Assembly (NCBI GenBank): GCA_021812735.1
Contig: JAKAMV010000101.1
Coordinates: 1-17,992, forward strand
Length of the DNA: 17,992 nucleotides
Direction of reading: 5' to 3'
Source of the DNA: Chloroflexota bacterium
GTDB taxonomy: Bacteria; Chloroflexota; Limnocylindria; Limnocylindrales; CSP1-4
A program made the position numbers and the translations under genes. The notes beneath the pieces are model-generated. The model had not been told where the DNA came from. It saw only the letters and a program-made list of their open reading frames with translations, and did not search any database. Each line of letters starts with the position of its first letter. Positions within the stretch are counted from its first letter, which is position 1. Below are positions 14,448-17,992 of this stretch, in pieces.

Positions 14448-15407
14448 TCAGGCGCCTCGCCTCGGCGCGAACGCGTCGCGCAGCGAGTCGCCCAGGAGGT
14501 TGAACGCCAGCGTCGTGAGCACGAGGGCGATCCCCGGGATGATGGCCACCCACGGCATCACGCGGTACAGCCCGTTCGCCACGCCGTCTGCCAGCAGCTG
14601 GCCCCAGCTCGGCTCCGGCGGTGGCACGCCCAGGCCGAGGAAGGACAGCCCGGCCTCGAACAGGATGTTGAGGGCGATGATCCCCGTGGCGTAGACGATG
14701 ATCGGCGCCACGAGTTGCGGCAGCAGGTGGCCGAGCATGATGCGCCGGTCCCCCGCGCCCACCGAGACCGATGCCTCGATGAACTGCTGGTGCTTGAGCG
14801 ACAGGACCGACGAGCGCACCAGCCGTGCGGGGTAATACCAGGAGAACAGGGCGATGACCACGATCACGTTCAGCAGCCCGGGGCCGATGACCGCCGCCAG
14901 CCCGACGGCAAAGAGCAGGGACGGGAACGCCATCGCCGTCTCGATAGCCCGGGACACGATGCGGTCCAGCAGGCCACCGAAGTAGCCCGCCGCGAGCCCG
15001 AGCGGCACGCCGATGAGCAGCGCCACCGCCGTCGCCGTGAAGGCAACGACCAGCGAGACCCGGGCGCCGAAGAGCAGCCGGACCAGCACGTCGCGTCCGA
15101 GCCTGTCCGTCCCGAGCAGAAAGAAGGCGCCATCGGGGTTCTGCTGGCCGTTGTCGAGAAGCTCATGGCTCAACGGCGGCAACGGGATCCCGTTCATGTC
15201 CAAGCCGCCGGCGAGCTGCTGGTCATAGGCGTGCCCGGTCAACAGGGCGACGAGCGGTGCCCCCACGACGGCCGCGATCACGAGCAGGACCAGGAAGGCC
15301 GCCGCGACGAGCCCGACTCGGTCACGCCGCAGCCGGCGCCAGAACTGCTCCGACGCACCCCGCGCCACAGTGGCGGGTCCATCGTGCTGAACCGGGCCGA
15401 CCGTCAT
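14448..15407 (-). CDS. dipeptide-type ABC transporter permease (DppC-like)
   Basis: A 319-aa inner-membrane channel subunit and the first gene of the transporter operon. A cytoplasmic N-tail is followed by RRLRRDRVGLVAAAFLVLLV (24-43), the first helix. The DppC hallmark LGTDRLGRDVLVRLLFGARV is at 98-117. Further helices follow, with the EAA-type loop QFIEASVSVGAGDRRIMLG at 208-226 and the end NILFEAGLSFLGLGVPPPEPSWG. The frame is open back to 15521, but the ATG at 15407 has GGAGGT ten bases upstream and matches family starts; the longer reading would run through the promoter and operators. Confidence 0.94.
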   Translation of the reverse strand: MTVGPVQHDGPATVARGASEQFWRRLRRDRVGLVAAAFLVLLVIAAVVGAPLVALLTGHAYDQQLAGGLDMNGIPLPPLSHELLDNGQQNPDGAFFLLGTDRLGRDVLVRLLFGARVSLVVAFTATAVALLIGVPLGLAAGYFGGLLDRIVSRAIETAMAFPSLLFAVGLAAVIGPGLLNVIVVIALFSWYYPARLVRSSVLSLKHQQFIEASVSVGAGDRRIMLGHLLPQLVAPIIVYATGIIALNILFEAGLSFLGLGVPPPEPSWGQLLADGVANGLYRVMPWVAIIPGIALVLTTLAFNLLGDSLRDAFAPRRGA

Positions 15408-15477
15408 GTGGTTGGAGACCTCCAGCGAGTGGCCATGTTGTCCCGGGTCAGAGCGGACGCGCTGGGCACGCGAGGAA

Positions 15478-15521
15478 TGCAAGCGCTTGCAGATCGTGAT
15501 GTAAGCGGTTGCAGTTGTCAA
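15478..15521 (-). promoter_or_regulatory. transporter-operon promoter with two LacI-type operators
   Basis: Minus-strand promoter: a perfect -35 TTGACA (15521-15516), a 17-base spacer and a weak -10 CACGAT (15498-15493). A perfect 14-bp palindrome, TGCAAGCGCTTGCA (15478-15491), lies immediately past the -10. An imperfect copy, TGTAAGCGGTTGCA (15500-15513, 12 of 14 identical), fills the spacer. The copies are 22 bases apart, two helical turns, so repressors would bind the same face. The likely binder is LacI regulator 2, encoded last in the operon. Confidence 0.75.
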
Positions 15522-15720
15522 CGGCGGTTCACTGCGCGATCAGCGGTGGGGCCAGATCCGAGAGTCATTCCCAGTCGGACCAACTCGTCGCCGACGATGC
15601 GATCGTTCGGCTCCACAGGCTCTCGAGGGGGGATCCCGCGGGCCCTCAGCAAAGCTGCGGTCGCGGCGCTCATCGCGGCGGCAAGGAGATCGTCGACGAC
15701 GCCTGTGCCGAGAAGGCGGT
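15518..15720 (-). pseudogene. possible C-terminal remnant of an unidentified gene
   Basis: The minus-strand frame ending at TGA (15520-15518) reads as plausible protein for about 65 residues, for example DDLLAAAMSAATAALLRARG and VGDELVRLGMTLGSG. Upstream of about 15720 the frame continues but becomes Arg/Gly/Pro-rich nonsense opposite the propeller remnant. This looks like the tail of a gene whose front was lost. Its stop overlaps the -35 box of the transporter promoter. I do not recognise the family and the coding signal is weak. Confidence 0.3.
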
Positions 15721-16740
15721 CGTCCCGTCCCCAGCTCCCGTCGCCTCTCCACCGGCCCGTACGCCGTGGCCAAGCTTTCCTGGCCCCTCGCCCTCCCTCC
15801 CGGCTGCCGGACGTGTCGTGGCCCGAATCCCGCTTCACGCCCAGGCCCTCGGCCCGCTTGCCCTCGGTGCCGGCGACGGAAGCGTGTGGGTAACGCTGGG
15901 CGGCACCGTGACAGGTCTCCTGGAGCGCATCAGCGCCTCGTCTGGGCGCGTCGTGTGGCAGTCCGCCGTGGGCTGGGCGGCTGGGCGCGTCGCCGTCGGC
16001 GGGGGCGCGGTCTGGGTCTCGAACGGCATCGGCGACGGCTCGGAGCCCCGCTCGTCCCACCAAGACTCGGTATCGAGAGTAGACCCGGCGACCGGCCGCG
16101 CCACGGCCACCGTCTCGGTCCCGATGCCCGGGCTCATCGCGGCCGGTGCCGGCGCTGTCTGGGTCGTGAGCGCCAACCGGACAGTCCTGCGGCTCGACCC
16201 TCGGTCAGCGCGCCAGACGGCCGCCATCCCGCTTGCGAACAGCTCGCTCGGCGGGGCCAACCCTGCGTCGGCGCTGGCCGTTGTCGGCACGGAGGTCTGG
16301 GTCGCGGTCCCGGACGGTTCCGCTGGCAGCTCCGCGCTCGTCGTCAGCGACTCGGTCCGTGGCACCGTGACCGCGACCCATCGGACGACCGGGATCGTCA
16401 GCGAGCTCTTCGCGGGCCGCGACGGCCTCCTCGCTGTTGCCCAGGCCCCCCCCGACGCGTTCTCACTGCGGCGGGTGGACCTCGCGACGGGCGCCATCTC
16501 GATGATCGGCCCATTCCAGGCACCTCCCGTGCAGGGCGGCGTCGCGTTCACTCCTTCTGGCGCTGGCTGGATCCTGTCACGAAACGGCGCCGTCTACAGC
16601 TTCGACCCCACCACCGGAGCCCGGACGAGCGAGGACCTGACCGTGCCGGACGGCGGGGGATCGGCCTTGGTGGCGACTGACCACGCCATCTGGGTGCTCT
16701 GTCCGTCAGCTCTCGACGAGATAGCCTTCCAGTCTTGCCC
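15720..16740 (+). pseudogene. beta-propeller (PQQ/YncE-like) protein remnant
   Basis: About 340 codons of open frame with recurring propeller blade motifs: LALGAGDGSVWVTLGG, RVAVGGGAVWVSNG, SRVDPATGRATATVSVP, LIAAGAGAVWVVSANRTVLR, LAVVGTEVWVAVPDG and VYSFDPTTGARTSEDL. A Pro/Ser-rich linker (VVPSPAPVASPPARTPWPS) precedes them, typical after a lipoprotein signal, yet no signal peptide or good start codon exists upstream; the only internal GTG nearby (15818) lacks a convincing ribosome site. After ALDEIAFQSCPE (about 16740) the frame runs on to 17050 as nonsense antisense to the cupin gene. Both ends therefore look lost. An intact gene with an odd N-terminus is less likely. Confidence 0.55.
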
Positions 16741-16785
16741 TGAGCGTCATCCGCACGCTGCTCCGGCCCCACCGTTCTCGACGCG

Positions 16786-17232
16786 TCATCGGCCGAGACC
16801 TCGGCGAGGATCATCCCGCTCCACCCCGCCGGGCTCCAGTTGGTCGAGTGGACGGCCCCCGGGCAGGGTTGCCGGCACCGCCTCAGTTGGCGCCTGCCTG
16901 ACGATGTCCACAGAGATCTCCACCGCCCGGATCGGGCCCCGGTTCTCGAGCCAGTGGAGCGTGTTCCGATCCTCGGGCCAGCCGACGCCCGGACCGTACT
17001 CGGTCGTGACCCCGTCGCGATGGTCGGTGATCGTCCCCTGCAGGATGTAGACGGTGCCGGGTCTGCCCTGGTGGTCGTGGATCGGGCCGAAGACGCCGCC
17101 AGGCTCGATGGTCACCATGCGCATTCGAAGCTGGCGGCCGGCCATGCCCTCGATCTCGGCGGCAAGGTCGACCGTCGCGAGCAGGTCCACCGTGACGCCC
17201 CTCGTCTCTGGCGCCGCCGATTCGTTGCTCAT
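16786..17232 (-). CDS. small cupin-domain protein
   Basis: A 148-aa single-domain cupin with unknown substrate. Cupin motif 1 is GPIHDHQGRPGTVYILQG (49-66), with metal-binding His52 and His54; the usual Glu of the motif is absent (Gly59/Thr60 there). Motif 2 has His93 in NTLHWLEN (90-97). Three histidines could still bind a metal. The start ATG (17232-17230) has AGGAGG nine bases upstream; longer readings of the frame run antisense to adenosine deaminase and are rejected. It lies 89 bases downstream of the deaminase on the same strand and may be co-transcribed. No signal peptide. Confidence 0.85.
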   Translation of the reverse strand: MSNESAAPETRGVTVDLLATVDLAAEIEGMAGRQLRMRMVTIEPGGVFGPIHDHQGRPGTVYILQGTITDHRDGVTTEYGPGVGWPEDRNTLHWLENRGPIRAVEISVDIVRQAPTEAVPATLPGGRPLDQLEPGGVERDDPRRGLGR

Positions 17233-17321
17233 CGGGCGCTCCCTCCTGTTCGTCCAGGCGGATCGAGGATTGATCGGGCGCGTCAGAGCGAGTCGGACGA
17301 CCGACGGACGATCCACCGGGG

Positions 17322-17992
17322 TCAGCCGGCGACAGCGAGCACCTGGCTCTGCTCGGCGCGCAGGTGGGCATAGCCGGGCTTGACGACCTCGTTGATGATC
17401 CGCAGCCGCTCGTCGAACGGGGCGAACGCGCTCTTCATCGCGTTGATCGTCAGCCACTCCATCTCGCCCAGCCCGAGCCCGAAGGCGGCGTCGAGGGCGG
17501 CGAACTCGGCGGAGAGCGTGGTGCCGCTCATCAGGCGGTTGTCGGTGTTGACGGTGACCCGGAACCGGAGCCGGCGGAGCAGGTCGAAGGGGTGGCGCTC
17601 GATCGACGCGGCCGCGCCGGTGTGCACGTTCGAGGTGGGACACATCTCGAGCGGGATCCGCCGGTCGCGGACGTACGTCGCGAGGCGGCCGAGAGCGATC
17701 GCGCCGTCGTCGCGGACCTCGATGTCATCGACGATCCGGACGCCGTGGCCTAGCCGCTCGGCGCCGCAGAACTGGACGGCCTCCCAGATGGAGGGCAGGC
17801 CGAACGATTCGCCCGCGTGGATCGTGATGTGGAAGTTCTCGCGCCGGATCCGGTCGAAGGCGTCTAGGTGCCGAGTCGGCCGGTAGCCTTCCTCGGGCCC
17901 CGCGATGTCGAAGCCCACCACGCCGGCGTCTCGCCAGCGGACCGCGCACTCGGCCACCTCGACCGAGCGTGCGGCCTGGCGCATTGCCGTCA
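17322..17992 (-). CDS. add: adenosine deaminase, C-terminal part
   Basis: The gene enters from the right edge; the last 222 codons are present. It is a zinc TIM-barrel amidohydrolase converting adenosine to inosine in purine salvage. Key motifs are [22 protein letters not shown] (catalytic Glu and metal His region), [10 protein letters not shown] (catalytic His), [14 protein letters not shown], and [17 protein letters not shown], which carries the metal-binding Asp. The usual second Asp of NTDDP is Asn here, but NTDNRLMS is, from family knowledge, the normal form in Actinobacteria-type enzymes. The C-terminal helix ([20 protein letters not shown]) is intact. The related adenine deaminase activity cannot be excluded. 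Confidence 0.9.
   Translation of the reverse strand, partial: TAMRQAARSVEVAECAVRWRDAGVVGFDIAGPEEGYRPTRHLDAFDRIRRENFHITIHAGESFGLPSIWEAVQFCGAERLGHGVRIVDDIEVRDDGAIALGRLATYVRDRRIPLEMCPTSNVHTGAAASIERHPFDLLRRLRFRVTVNTDNRLMSGTTLSAEFAALDAAFGLGLGEMEWLTINAMKSAFAPFDERLRIINEVVKPGYAHLRAEQSQVLAVAG

Noticed and set aside
14394..15893. 499-codon open frame on the plus strand
   Set aside because: Antisense to the DppC-like permease and its promoter; composition is low-complexity Arg/Gln/Asp-rich with no recognisable motif.
16744..16790. 8-bp direct repeat GCGTCATC at 16744-16751 and 16783-16790, a possible target-site duplication
   Set aside because: Only 39 bases apart with no inverted ends or transposase between them; likely chance.

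Overview
This 18 kb window comes from a high-GC bacterial chromosome. Gene content (ComEA/ComEC, an F420-type luciferase-like oxidoreductase, a CGNR zinc-finger protein, a dipeptide-type ABC importer, two LacI regulators) and a mix of GTG starts, tight ATGA/GTGA overlaps and good Shine-Dalgarno sites fit a Chloroflexota or Actinobacteria-like lineage. I lean to an uncultured Chloroflexota, but that is inference. No rRNA, tRNA, CRISPR array or insertion sequence was seen.

Layout, left to right. (1) 1-829, minus: the 3' end of a competence operon, comEA followed by the first 48 codons of comEC. (2) 1053-2165: two tiny coupled ORFs (minus) diverge from a CGNR zinc-finger regulator (plus). They share a compact AT-richer promoter region with four GGTTAC half-sites. 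(3) 2166-3287, minus: a 51-aa membrane protein and an LLM-family F420-dependent oxidoreductase; the latter abuts the CGNR gene end to end. (4) 3580-4632, minus: LacI regulator 1, divergent from (5) 4924-7408, plus: a Gfo/Idh/MocA dehydrogenase and a DegT/DnrJ/EryC1 PLP aminotransferase. A perfect LacI-type palindrome lies between the divergent genes. (6) 7557-15407, minus: a seven-gene operon read right to left as permease C, permease B, solute-binding lipoprotein, PIG-L deacetylase, ATPase D, ATPase F, LacI regulator 2. Two LacI-type operators sit on its promoter. A 13-bp-stem hairpin separates the two convergent units. (7) 15518-16740: decayed material, a plus-strand beta-propeller remnant and a possible minus-strand gene tail. 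(8) 16786 to the window end, minus: a small cupin and the C-terminal two thirds of an adenosine deaminase.

Regions 4-6 look like one physiological module of about 12 kb. A dipeptide-type importer brings in an unknown solute. A deacetylase co-translated between the binding protein and the ATPases would remove an N-acyl group. A PLP aminotransferase and an NAD(P)-dependent dehydrogenase could then exchange an amino group for a keto group and reduce it, or run in reverse. Two LacI proteins and two distinct operator types suggest sugar-like inducers. The best guess is uptake and breakdown of an N-acetylated amino sugar or aminocyclitol; the substrate cannot be read from sequence alone.
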